A stretch of DNA of 12,854 nt from Anaerolineae bacterium (GCA_015486895.1 WFQT01000484.1:1-12854); one strand, 5' to 3'; shown: positions 1 to 7,371, counted from the stretch's first letter. The notes: a model not told the origin generated them from the sequence alone. Program-made: numbers and translations.

Positions 1-43
1 CATTGATAGCACTTCGCTATCTCTTATCCACAGTTTAGCAAAA

Positions 44-78
44 CTCGAGAATTTTCGCGAATTTTTGAGGTCTTTTTT
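44..78 (+). terminator. Possible rho-independent terminator
   Basis: A 10-bp imperfect stem (44-53 with 60-69, two G-T wobble pairs, loop TTCGCG) is followed by GTCTTTTTT. The stem is AT-rich and weak. It lies at the left edge of the IS remnant and could end transcription from a gene outside the window. It could also be chance symmetry in AT-rich DNA. Confidence 0.3.
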
Positions 79-298
79 CAGTGGAGCCAAAGTTGCGCTG
101 GATGCAGCAAAGGGTACTAAGACGATCAACCATAAACAGGTGCAGCGCTTGATGAAATATGAGCACATTTACTTGCGCGATTACAACTCTGTCCCGGAAT
201 TGGAAGCAGGCTTGGGTGCTTACTTTAGATTCTACAATCAAGAACGTCCGCATCAGAGTTTGTCGTACCGCGCACCAAAGGAGGTCTATGATGCCTAA
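65..298 (+). pseudogene. IS3-family transposase (OrfB) remnant with internal deletion
   Basis: The C-terminal half (from about position 155) carries the typical end of an IS3-family DDE transposase: KYEHIYLRDY, then FRFYNQERPHQSLSYRAP and a short tail. Just before it stands INHKQVQRLM, a motif that belongs in the N-terminal helix-turn-helix part of OrfB, well over 100 residues upstream in an intact enzyme. The whole catalytic core with the first two acidic residues is therefore missing, yet the two ends are joined in frame. The frame is open to the left window edge, and no convincing start or ribosome site is visible; position 65 is only a TTG codon. The residues before INHKQ do not look like transposase. 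This cannot be an active transposase. The IS3 assignment is confident from the C-terminal motifs; the deletion reading is inferred from motif order. Confidence 0.8.
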
Positions 299-305
299 AT
301 GATTT

Positions 306-369
306 GGTTGTGGGATTGTGGAAAAGTCTACGCAGACTAACGCTCCGACTTTCCCACAATCCCATAACC
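306..369. repeat. 23-bp inverted repeat, probably IS-end derived
   Basis: The arms at 306-328 and 347-369 are reverse complements with two mismatches over 23 bp, separated by 18 bp. The left arm starts 7 nt after the transposase remnant's stop codon, where an IS3-family right end would be expected. The two arms look like left and right IS termini with the interior lost, or a hairpin at the IS end. No T-run follows, so a simple terminator is unlikely. Confidence 0.6.
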
Positions 370-628
370 ACTACTGCTACAACAGGCCATTCTTTTCTGT
401 TTGAAATCTTACTTATTTTCGTCGTTTCGTGGTCTTGACAATGGGGTCAACCTTAAGGGGTACGCCACCCAACTCCAGATGTAGTCGGCCCGCCTTCGGC
501 GGTAGGTAAGCAACGCGAAAATTGTCAGTTCGGGCTATACTGAAAGTGTGGTGCAATTGCAAGCATGGCGGGCGGCCTACGCTGTTGGTAGGCAACTCAT
601 TTGATTCATTTTCTTGCTGGAGCGTTGG
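370..628. other. Non-coding stretch between IS remnant and the 629 gene
   Basis: Together with 299-369 this is a 330-bp gene-free stretch. It contains the first copy of a 29-bp direct repeat (428-456) and a perfect short hairpin (CCGCC at 490-494, loop TTC, GGCGG at 498-502). TATACT at 536-541 resembles a -10 box but has no acceptable -35 at normal spacing. I see no open frame here that looks like a real gene. Confidence 0.4.
428..456 (+). repeat. 29-bp direct repeat, copy 1
   Basis: This stretch begins CGTGGTCTTGACAA and ends GGGGTCAACCTTAA. It recurs at 3138-3166 in the same orientation with 28 of 29 bases identical. It contains an interrupted palindrome, TTGAC...GTCAA. The sequence has the flavour of an IS terminal repeat, but I cannot assign it to a named IS. 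Its two copies bracket the 629-2916 genes. Confidence 0.75.
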
Positions 629-2359
629 ATGAAAAATAGGACCGGGGCTGCACCTTATCCATCTACTGATGCTGCCGAACAAGAAACGATCGCGCTATTA
701 TATAACCTAATAAATCACCAGCTGATCAAGCTAGATGTTAAGTCACGCGACAAGTATCCCAACGTAGATGGCTATATCGAGATTGTAGGTGAAAATGGTG
801 TTCCTCTGGGCAAGATGGAAGTCCAAATCCGAAAGATCGCGGAAAAAGCCACTAAATACCAGTGTCCTTCTTCGCTCGTGGCTTACAGCGAAAAATCTAC
901 ACTTCCAGTTTTATTGATTTGTATGGATACGGTCGAGCGTGTGGGATATTGGCGGCATATTTGCCGGGAGATGCCCGAATACAAGCCTAGCCAACAAAGC
1001 TTCGTAATTCGATTTGGGGAAACAGACACTATTGATGGAGGTAATGGATATATTCATCGGTGGATAGGCATTGTCTCCGATTACCAGAGACGAGTGGCTG
1101 ACTTTCCTATTTTGAGTGAAAAAGTCGCAGATCTTCTCTCCCTAGACGGAATATCCCATGATGAAATTTCTTATCTCCAGCAATACATAGATACTATAAA
1201 CGTCCTTCTGGACACGGAATTTCCAGCGGTGAAGAGGGCTTTATATTCCGATGTATGGAAATTGGGAGTGGGAATTATCTCCTCAGATAATCGCTGGGTC
1301 TCCTATCAACTCTACAAAATACCCTCGGGCAGGCCATATCCATTGATTTGCAAAGTAAGAGTCGATTCCTTTCTTTCTCGATTTCAAGGTTCAGATGAAG
1401 TGGCCAAGAATGCTGTTGAGCGAATTGGGCAATCTCAAATGCATAGAAAGCCGCCGAAGATTCAAGCTGAGGAGTTTGTCTTTGATAAAGTCCGTCGAGT
1501 AGTAAAGGCCAAATTGCTGCCTATTCGAGGTAAAACAGCAGCAGCTGATATTCTATTTGCCTTTACGGATAGGTATTCAAACATACTGGGACTCGATCCA
1601 AAAGCGGATGAGCTGGAACTAAAAGACTTTGATTTGGCTTTGAATGAACGATTATTACGAATTTCCGAGGTGGTGGCAAGAAGAGTGGTGGGTGCGAATA
1701 AAATGCTGATGTATTTGGACTTGGACGCCGTGAGCGAGCATGTTCGTTCTTGGAATTTAGAACCTTCTGAGAGGTTTGAAGGAGATGTTATCTTCGTAAT
1801 CAGCTCGAGAGTCCTGCCTATCAGGTTAGTGTTTGAAGCCTTGAAATACTTGCAAGCGCGTGGGGTTAATACCATTCAACGACCATTCCCCAGGCGGAAA
1901 TCCGGACTCTCAGGAAGATGGATATGGTCAGGCTATGGTACAGAAAAAATAATGGAAGGGGTTCGATCTGTGTTATCAGCGGCCATAGCTGAATATGCAG
2001 AATTCATTGCAGCGAATCAATTTCGATTCCCAAGAAGCCCTTATCTAGACCTAAACACTTCAATAATCTTTGTGTACCGTCATAGTGAGGGAAGCCCTGG
2101 ACCGGTAGTTGAAGAGTTCCATGTAGACAACTCTTCTGCTTCTCTACCGAAACTCTTGGTATATGTGGCAAACGGCAAACTAATTGAAGTAAACACTCAA
2201 GAGCATCTAATTCGGATAAATGGTAGGCAATATGAAATAGAAGAGTCGTCTTGGAGTGCGGCCGGCTATCTTTTTGACCCGATGCCAGTAGTCAATCAGC
2301 TCTATAGGTTCTTGACCGCAGATCTATATCGTCATTTCGGTGTAGAGACTTGGGTATAG
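629..2359 (+). CDS. Large protein with N-terminal DUF4365-like nuclease-fold domain
   Basis: 576 residues from ATG 629, preceded by GGAG at 619-622; an in-frame TTG at 614 is a less likely start. Residues about 15-120 match the pattern of DUF4365, a restriction-endonuclease-like (PD-(D/E)xK) fold: an N-terminal helix, then VDGYIEI (D47, E51), then GKMEVQIRK (E64, Q66), then PVLLICMD and a YW pair. In DUF4365 the third motif is usually Q-x-K. Here it reads Q66-I67-R68-K69, so the catalytic lysine is either replaced by Arg or shifted by one. The remaining ~450 residues match nothing I recognise. They are mixed alpha/beta, with no signal peptide or membrane segment, so the protein is probably cytoplasmic. 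The gene is more AT-rich than the nuclease gene at 4045, which suggests separate acquisition. DUF4365 proteins often occur in defence or mobile contexts. Nuclease activity is inferred and the catalytic site needs testing. Confidence 0.65.
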   Translation: MKNRTGAAPYPSTDAAEQETIALLYNLINHQLIKLDVKSRDKYPNVDGYIEIVGENGVPLGKMEVQIRKIAEKATKYQCPSSLVAYSEKSTLPVLLICMDTVERVGYWRHICREMPEYKPSQQSFVIRFGETDTIDGGNGYIHRWIGIVSDYQRRVADFPILSEKVADLLSLDGISHDEISYLQQYIDTINVLLDTEFPAVKRALYSDVWKLGVGIISSDNRWVSYQLYKIPSGRPYPLICKVRVDSFLSRFQGSDEVAKNAVERIGQSQMHRKPPKIQAEEFVFDKVRRVVKAKLLPIRGKTAAADILFAFTDRYSNILGLDPKADELELKDFDLALNERLLRISEVVARRVVGANKMLMYLDLDAVSEHVRSWNLEPSERFEGDVIFVISSRVLPIRLVFEALKYLQARGVNTIQRPFPRRKSGLSGRWIWSGYGTEKIMEGVRSVLSAAIAEYAEFIAANQFRFPRSPYLDLNTSIIFVYRHSEGSPGPVVEEFHVDNSSASLPKLLVYVANGKLIEVNTQEHLIRINGRQYEIEESSWSAAGYLFDPMPVVNQLYRFLTADLYRHFGVETWV

Positions 2360-2529
2360 TTTGGAGTTTAACAGAGCCCAACCTTTCATTCCACGAGTGC
2401 GGTTTCACCGCGCGCAATGAGCAACAAATTGAAGGCAGCGTAGGCCCGGCCCACCAGCAAAGGTGGTTGACTTGTAAAGCCGTGCTGCTGACGCTATCGT
2501 TAGAGGATTATGCAGGAAGGACACAACAA

Positions 2530-2916
2530 ATGGCAGAGGAAAAAGAAGAATTACTCAACCTCATTGATCAGATGACTGCTTTGGACAAAGAGAGTCGTCA
2601 AGTTGGTAGAAAACTGGGCGAGATACGTGAGGAGATTCAACTTATCCGGGCGCGGCTTCTATTGGAGATTGCCCAAGAGAGAGATGAGAGGGGGAAGCCA
2701 GTATATTCGAATGAGAAATTGAGGGAGGCCGCTGTGACAGTACGGTTGGCTGAGCATGATGGGTATCAAGTTCTGCATGAGAAAGAACGGGTCCTACGTC
2801 GCGAGCACGAAGACCTACTGATCGAACTCGGGCGGCTATCGGCTCGAAGGGAGCTTTTGGCGGCTGATCAAGATAGAAGTTTATTCTCGCTCTTGCTCGG
2901 CTTGGGAAGACGGTGA
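2530..2916 (+). CDS. Small charged coiled-coil protein
   Basis: 128 residues from ATG 2530, with AGGAAGG (2514-2520) 9 nt upstream. The frame is open further upstream to 2350, but those codons lack a ribosome site and read like non-coding sequence. The protein is almost entirely helical and highly charged: residues about 1-55 form one heptad-like segment (EEKEELLNLIDQM...), and about 70-118 another. They are joined by a GKPVYSNEKLREAAV turn, a phrase I associate with small helical proteins of phage or mobile elements. It follows the DUF4365-like gene by 170 nt on the same strand and may be cotranscribed with it; a small perfect hairpin (GCGGT/ACCGC, 2399-2411) lies in the gap. No enzymatic motif is visible. 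A scaffold or partner role for the upstream protein is possible but unproven. Confidence 0.7.
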   Translation: MAEEKEELLNLIDQMTALDKESRQVGRKLGEIREEIQLIRARLLLEIAQERDERGKPVYSNEKLREAAVTVRLAEHDGYQVLHEKERVLRREHEDLLIELGRLSARRELLAADQDRSLFSLLLGLGRR

Positions 2917-2934
2917 GAGTTCATAAGTTATGGC

Positions 2935-3130
2935 GTACTCGGGAATATGAGAAGTACTCCCTAACCAGCGTATAGGGTGTCCTGAAACCCGTAGTCTGCT
3001 AGCCGGCGGAAGACCAATCTTGATGACAGTTAGACAGCCGCATAGCAGGTAACCGGTGCAGCCGGGTGACTGGTTGTGCTGAAGCGATGTAACTTCCTGA
3101 GAAAGGAAAGCAATACCCACAACCCGCAAC
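2935..3130 (+). other. Candidate structured RNA region
   Basis: The 367-bp gap 2917-3283 has no convincing gene. Its left part shows nested pairing potential. GGTTGTG (3072-3078) pairs perfectly with CACAACC (3118-3124). Inside it TTCCT (3094-3098) pairs with AGGAA (3104-3108) around GAGAA. CCGG (3053-3056) pairs with CCGG (3062-3065) around TGCAG. The layout and phrases such as CCGGGTGACTGG remind me of domain I of group II introns, but I see no domain V and no reverse transcriptase. It stops just before the second 29-bp repeat, so it could be a truncated intron or an unrelated RNA. The strand is assumed. Confidence 0.25.
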
Positions 3131-3137
3131 GTCGGTC

Positions 3138-3166
3138 CGTGGTCTTGACAAAGGGGTCAACCTTAA
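3138..3166 (+). repeat. 29-bp direct repeat, copy 2
   Basis: Identical to 428-456 except for one T-to-A change in the middle, and in the same orientation. Homology ends sharply on both sides, so the unit is a short element and not part of a longer duplication. The PIN-domain gene starts about 120 nt downstream. Confidence 0.75.
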
Positions 3167-3283
3167 CCTTAGTCAGCGGACAGCAGGGACTCATTGATCT
3201 AGTCGCACGAAGACTGAGAAGCCCAACATTGTAAGTAGCAACCCATGACAGTGGCCATTCATGTTAGTTTGGAAAGGTTTCAT

Positions 3284-3733
3284 ATGGGCGGATATATGTT
3301 CGATACAGTTATTTTCAACAGTATCTTAGATAGCGACATTGATATTGCATTGCTAAACGGAAGAGAGTGTTTTGCTACCCACATTCAGTATGATGAAATC
3401 CTGGCTACACCTGATGCCACTAGGCGTTCTCAGTTGGAGGAAGTATTCTCATTAATTCCCCAACTTACGCAGCTTCCAACTGAATCATTCGTTATCGGTG
3501 TGTCCCGTTTAGGCGAAAGCAGGCTGAGTGATGGGATACTGTACAGCAAAATGCGATCACGGTTGAATGAAGTGAATAAAAGAAAACGAAACAACTTACA
3601 GGACATTCTTATTGCTGAAACAGCAATGAAAACTAACATAACCCTAGTCACGCATGATAAAGACTTATTCGCTATCATCACCGAATTTGGAGGAGCGGCC
3701 TGTAATTTATGGTGTGTTCTCAAGTCAAGCTAA
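3284..3733 (+). CDS. PIN-domain protein, possible VapC-like ribonuclease
   Basis: 149 residues from ATG 3284, with GGAAAGG (3271-3277) 6 nt upstream; an in-frame ATG at 3245 lacks a ribosome site. The four acidic positions of a PIN domain are all present: D7 (MFDTVIF), E38 (YDEIL), D107 (LQDILIAETA) and D125/D127 (THDKDLF). The strand order and length also fit the family, whose members are Mg2+-dependent single-strand RNases, many of them toxins of type II toxin-antitoxin systems. No small antitoxin gene lies within several hundred bases on either side, which argues against a simple vapBC pair. It may be an orphan toxin, have an unlinked partner, or act in RNA processing. The gene is AT-rich compared with the downstream nuclease gene. 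Confidence 0.8.
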   Translation: MGGYMFDTVIFNSILDSDIDIALLNGRECFATHIQYDEILATPDATRRSQLEEVFSLIPQLTQLPTESFVIGVSRLGESRLSDGILYSKMRSRLNEVNKRKRNNLQDILIAETAMKTNITLVTHDKDLFAIITEFGGAACNLWCVLKSS

Positions 3734-3933
3734 TTGTCAAATGTGCGTCCCAGTTGATTCACCGACAGCCGTGTTATTTATTCCGCCTATGCTTGCCTTG
3801 ATGGGTACTACTCGTTCCGAGCGAACTAACGTTGAGAACGACTTCCCTGCATTTTGGGGAAAACTCTTCAGTTAGCCCAAACTACAGAACCGACCCCCTG
3901 TGTGATTGACAGACCCATAGGATTTTCTTCTCA
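3734..3933. other. Intergenic region after the PIN gene
   Basis: The 311-bp gap between the PIN gene and the nuclease gene holds only short unconvincing frames. The right end carries a promoter candidate (3934-3961). TTGACA at 3906-3911 resembles a -35 box but has no -10 at normal spacing. I see no clear terminator for the PIN gene. Confidence 0.35.
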
Positions 3934-3961
3934 TTGGCAATTATCATTGTTACTTTATGAT
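3934..3961 (+). promoter_or_regulatory. Candidate sigma-70 promoter for the nuclease-lipoprotein operon
   Basis: TTGGCA (3934-3939), a 16-nt spacer and TATGAT (3956-3961) lie 83 nt upstream of the nuclease start at 4045, in an AT-rich patch. Each box has one mismatch to consensus. A ribosome site AAAGGAG (4031-4037) precedes the start codon. Confidence 0.45.
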
Positions 3962-4044
3962 ACAAGAACGATGACGCTTGTGTTTGCGGCCGTCCTCTCG
4001 TTCCATTCGATTTTTGGTGCACTTTGGGAGAAAGGAGTTCTGCG

Positions 4045-6489
4045 ATGAAACGTCTTCCGCTGCTGGCCGCTTTGATATTGGTATCTCTTCTGTTTGCTTC
4101 TGCACATGTGTCCGCGCGAGTCTCGGCTTCTACCGCGGGCACCTGCTCTGAGCTTTTCTTCAGCGAATACGTGGAAGGTTCCAGCTACAACAAAGCGCTG
4201 GAGATATACAACTGCACCGGGCAGAGCGTAGACCTGAGCGCCTATCGAGTCGCAGTCTCGTTCAACGGCGGCTCCTCGCGGAAGTCTATGGCTCTATCCG
4301 GCTCATTGCCCTCTGGTGCTGTTTACGTCCTGGCTAATAGCAGGGCATCCGCCGCCGTCCTGTCCAAAGCCGATGCGACCAACGGTGCCGTGATCAACTT
4401 CAACGGCGATGATGCAGTCATTCTGGAAAAGCAAGGTAATCCCGTCGACGTCATTGGCCAGGTCGGCGCTGATCCGGGAAGCCAGTGGGGCAGCGGAGCG
4501 ACTACCACGAAAGACCACACCCTGCGTCGCAAGCCAAGTATTTGCCATGGCGACCCCAACGGTTCGAACGGCTTCGACCTCGCCGTGGAGTGGAATGGCT
4601 ACCCCAAGGACACCTTCAGCGGCCTCGGCTCTCATACCGCCAATTGCACAGGCGGCGCACCCGCCTCGACGCCTTCCCCGACGCCAACGCCGACCATTAC
4701 GCCCACTCTTGCACCTGTCACGCCTATCCATACTATACAAGGTGCGGGGCATATCTCTTCCTATGTCGGGAGGGAAGTGCATACTCGCGGCGTTGTCACG
4801 GTCAAGACAAGCAAGGGGTTCTACATGCAAGACCCGGTGCCGGATAACGACATTGCGACCTCCGAGGGCATCTACGTGTACGCCAATGCCTCGTTGCCGG
4901 TGGCTCCGGGGGATCTGGTCTCCGTGACCGGCCAGGTGAAGGAGTATTACCCTGGCGGACACAGCAGCGGCAATCTTTCCACAACCGAGGTTGCTGGTGA
5001 CGTCACTGTCTCTGTTTTGTCTCATGGCAATCCGCTGCCAACGCCGGTGGTCATCGGCGTGGGAGGGCGCAGGCCGCCTGCCACGATCATAGAGGACGAC
5101 GCGACCGGAGATGTGGAGACGAGCGGCGTCTTCGATCCCGTCAACGACGGCATCGATTTCTACGAGTCGCTGGAAGGGATGCTGGTGCAGGTCAATCACG
5201 CTGTGGTGGTGGGTCCCACCAGCCATTACGGGGAAATCGTGGTCGTCGGCGACAACGGCGCGACGGCAGGGTTGCGCTCCGAGTTAGGGGGACTGGTCAT
5301 CCGGCCGAACGATTTCAACCCGGAACGTCTCATCATCGACGATGTGCTGGTCAAGCATCCGCCCAGTGTGAACGTGGGCGACGTTTTCACGACGCCCATC
5401 ACGGCGGTGGTGAGCTACAGCTATGGCAATTTCAAGCTGCTGAACACATCTGCCTTGCCAACACCTGTTTCCGGCGGCATCGTCGAGGAAACCGCGCCGG
5501 CCGCGGTTACAACAACGCTTAGCATTGCTGCTTTCAACGTGGACAACCTTGACCCGGGTGACGCTGATAGCCGCTTTCAGGTGCTTGCCTCTGACATCGT
5601 GAATCGGCTGCGCTCCCCGGATATCATTGGGCTGGAGGAAATGCAGGACAATTCCGGCCCGACCGACGACGGTGTGGTGGCCGCCGACCGGACATTCGGC
5701 AAGTTGATTGCGGCCATCGCGGCTGCCGGTGGGCCGCATTATGCTTATCGAGAGATTGATCCCCAGAATAATCAGGACGGCGGACAGCCAGGGGGCAACA
5801 TCCGGGTTGGCTTTCTCTTCCGCCCCGACAGGGGACGCTTCGTGGACAGGCCGGGGGGCACTGCGACAAACAGCGTGTCTGTGGTCAATAGCGGCCATGG
5901 GCCAGAACTTTCCTTCAGCCCCGGGCGCATCAATCCTGGCAATGCAGCGTTTGCCCATTCTCGCAAGCCTCTGGCCGGCGAATTTGTCTTTCAGGGGCGC
6001 AAGTTGTTCGTCATTGTTAACCATTTCCGTTCCAAGGGGGGCGACAACCCGCTTTTTGGCCGTATCCAGCCGCCACAACAAAATTCAGAGGCAAAGCGGG
6101 TAGCCCAGGCGCGGGCGGTGAATACTTTCGTTCGGCAAATCCTGACCATTGATGCGCAAGCCAAACTGGTTGTCTTAGGTGACCTCAATGATTATGAATT
6201 CTCCGAATCATTGCAAACGCTGAAGGGAGGCGTACTGACCAACTTGACCGAACGTTTACCACTTCGCAGTCGTTATACCTACATCCACAATGGCAACTCG
6301 GAAACGCTGGATCACATTCTGGTCAGTTCAGCGTTGGCTATGCCAGGCACAGCCACTGTTCGAGACGTGCATGCTAATGCAGAATTCTATGACCAAGCAG
6401 TGGAACGGGCTACGGACCACGACCCAGTGTTGGCACGTATCGCTTTCGGACGACGTTTCCGTCTCTGGCAGCCTATAATTCAGAATTGA
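4045..6489 (+). CDS. Secreted ExeM/NucH-like extracellular nuclease
   Basis: 814 residues from ATG 4045, 7 nt after AAAGGAG. Domain order: signal peptide (about 1-28, KR then a long Leu/Ala stretch); lamin-tail domain (about 35-200: LFFSEYVEGSSYNKALEIYN, then GDDAVILEKQGNPVDVIGQ); Pro/Thr linker (about 203-227, PSPTPTPT); an OB-fold like those of bacterial extracellular nucleases (about 228-345, with GFYMQDP); and an endonuclease/exonuclease/phosphatase domain (about 490-801). Catalytic motifs are present: FNVDNL near 496, GLEEMQDN near 529, VNHFRSKGGD near 658, GDLNDYE near 712, TLDHILV near 754 and TDHDPV near 790. This is the ExeM/NucH architecture, which degrades extracellular DNA for nutrients, biofilm turnover or competition. 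The last residues, RLWQPIIQN, resemble the short C-terminal tail of secreted Chloroflexi proteins. It is likely secreted and translated with the downstream lipoprotein. Family confidence is high; substrate is inferred. Confidence 0.9.
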   Translation: MKRLPLLAALILVSLLFASAHVSARVSASTAGTCSELFFSEYVEGSSYNKALEIYNCTGQSVDLSAYRVAVSFNGGSSRKSMALSGSLPSGAVYVLANSRASAAVLSKADATNGAVINFNGDDAVILEKQGNPVDVIGQVGADPGSQWGSGATTTKDHTLRRKPSICHGDPNGSNGFDLAVEWNGYPKDTFSGLGSHTANCTGGAPASTPSPTPTPTITPTLAPVTPIHTIQGAGHISSYVGREVHTRGVVTVKTSKGFYMQDPVPDNDIATSEGIYVYANASLPVAPGDLVSVTGQVKEYYPGGHSSGNLSTTEVAGDVTVSVLSHGNPLPTPVVIGVGGRRPPATIIEDDATGDVETSGVFDPVNDGIDFYESLEGMLVQVNHAVVVGPTSHYGEIVVVGDNGATAGLRSELGGLVIRPNDFNPERLIIDDVLVKHPPSVNVGDVFTTPITAVVSYSYGNFKLLNTSALPTPVSGGIVEETAPAAVTTTLSIAAFNVDNLDPGDADSRFQVLASDIVNRLRSPDIIGLEEMQDNSGPTDDGVVAADRTFGKLIAAIAAAGGPHYAYREIDPQNNQDGGQPGGNIRVGFLFRPDRGRFVDRPGGTATNSVSVVNSGHGPELSFSPGRINPGNAAFAHSRKPLAGEFVFQGRKLFVIVNHFRSKGGDNPLFGRIQPPQQNSEAKRVAQARAVNTFVRQILTIDAQAKLVVLGDLNDYEFSESLQTLKGGVLTNLTERLPLRSRYTYIHNGNSETLDHILVSSALAMPGTATVRDVHANAEFYDQAVERATDHDPVLARIAFGRRFRLWQPIIQN

Positions 6490-6504
6490 AAAGGAGAAAA
6501 CAAA

Positions 6505-7317
6505 ATGACAACATCGCTTTGGCAAAGGATTACCGGGTACAAGAAAGGCTACATTTTTGCTGCGGTGGTGCTCTTTCTCTCGCTGTACGCATTCGCGGGA
6601 TGTGCAACAAGCAGTGAACAGCCAGTGAATAAATCTCCCTCTGCAGCAACTACAAAGGTCGTAACGACAGGCACGGCAATCGCACAGGCGCAGGCGACTG
6701 AAGTGCCTATGGCGGCTGCAACTGCTAACAGCTCTACTGAATCGCCCAGCCCAAGTAAGATTGCAATTATCACAGCCAGCGTGCTCAATGTCCGCAGGGG
6801 GCCGGGTACGAATTACGCTGTGGTAGCCAAGGTGAAGAAGGGGGACAAGCTAACTATGTTGGCGCGTGACAACACCGGCTCCTGGGTGAAAGTCAATCTG
6901 GCCAGCCATAAAGAGGCATGGATCAGTTCCCACTTTATATCGACAACGGTGGTGCTATCAACCTTGAATATAGCTCAGACGATAGCTACGCCGGATACCC
7001 GCTCGCCCTTTGAGAAATGCGTTGACTCTAGGTCTGGGGTCAGATATGTGATTACAGGAGAATCTGTCACAGGTGTGTCACTTACTTGGCAGAATGACCG
7101 TGGCGGAACCGATCAAGGCAACTATAAAATCCCTTTCTGTAACCCGTACTCCGGTTTCGAGAGCGGCGACTTTTTGTACATTTCAGCCCAGATTATCCAG
7201 CCTACCTCTGGAGCAGGTAGCATTAAGTGCTACATCTATGATGATAACTGGGTTATTGCCGAAGCCAATGCGAGCGGCTTCGCGGCCATTGCTACATGTT
7301 CTGGCTCAGCTAAATAG
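6505..7317 (+). CDS. Lipoprotein with SH3b and MmpS-like domains
   Basis: 270 residues from ATG 6505, with AGGAG (6492-6496) 8 nt upstream and only 15 nt after the nuclease stop, so the two genes are probably one operon. A hydrophobic segment (about 16-30) leads to FAGC with Cys33 as the likely lipidated residue; Phe at -3 is slightly unusual for a lipobox. A Thr/Ala/Ser-rich linker (34-83) follows. Residues about 88-145 form a bacterial SH3b domain (ASVLNVRRGPGTNY, GSWVKV, AWISSHFI), a fold used in cell-envelope or peptide binding. Residues about 178-266 resemble the MmpS C-terminal fold (VRYVITG, VSLTW, GGTDQ, paired Cys at 212 and 242, final Cys 265). It would sit on the outer face of the membrane, perhaps tethering or helping the secreted nuclease. 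The function is unknown. Confidence 0.85.
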   Translation: MTTSLWQRITGYKKGYIFAAVVLFLSLYAFAGCATSSEQPVNKSPSAATTKVVTTGTAIAQAQATEVPMAAATANSSTESPSPSKIAIITASVLNVRRGPGTNYAVVAKVKKGDKLTMLARDNTGSWVKVNLASHKEAWISSHFISTTVVLSTLNIAQTIATPDTRSPFEKCVDSRSGVRYVITGESVTGVSLTWQNDRGGTDQGNYKIPFCNPYSGFESGDFLYISAQIIQPTSGAGSIKCYIYDDNWVIAEANASGFAAIATCSGSAK

Positions 7318-7371
7318 CAACATATCGTCCTATGGCGCTTGCCTGAATTTGGACAGCCTGTCAAATCGTGG

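Noticed and set aside
536..541. TATACT as a -10 box for the 629 gene
   Set aside because: No -35 resembling TTGACA is found 15-19 nt upstream.
2366..2372. GTTTAAC resembling the outer box of an integron attC site
   Set aside because: No matching GTTRRRY partner box with internal symmetric arms lies within the usual attC length.
2881..3129. Minus-strand 82-codon frame over the structured region
   Set aside because: No ribosome site, low-complexity unconvincing protein, and it overlaps the end of the coiled-coil gene.
3906..3911. Consensus TTGACA as a -35 box
   Set aside because: No -10-like hexamer at normal spacing; the pair at 3934-3961 fits better.
4303..5226. Long minus-strand open frame inside the nuclease gene
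   Set aside because: The plus-strand frame carries clear lamin-tail, OB-fold and nuclease motifs; the antisense frame is a shadow without recognisable motifs.
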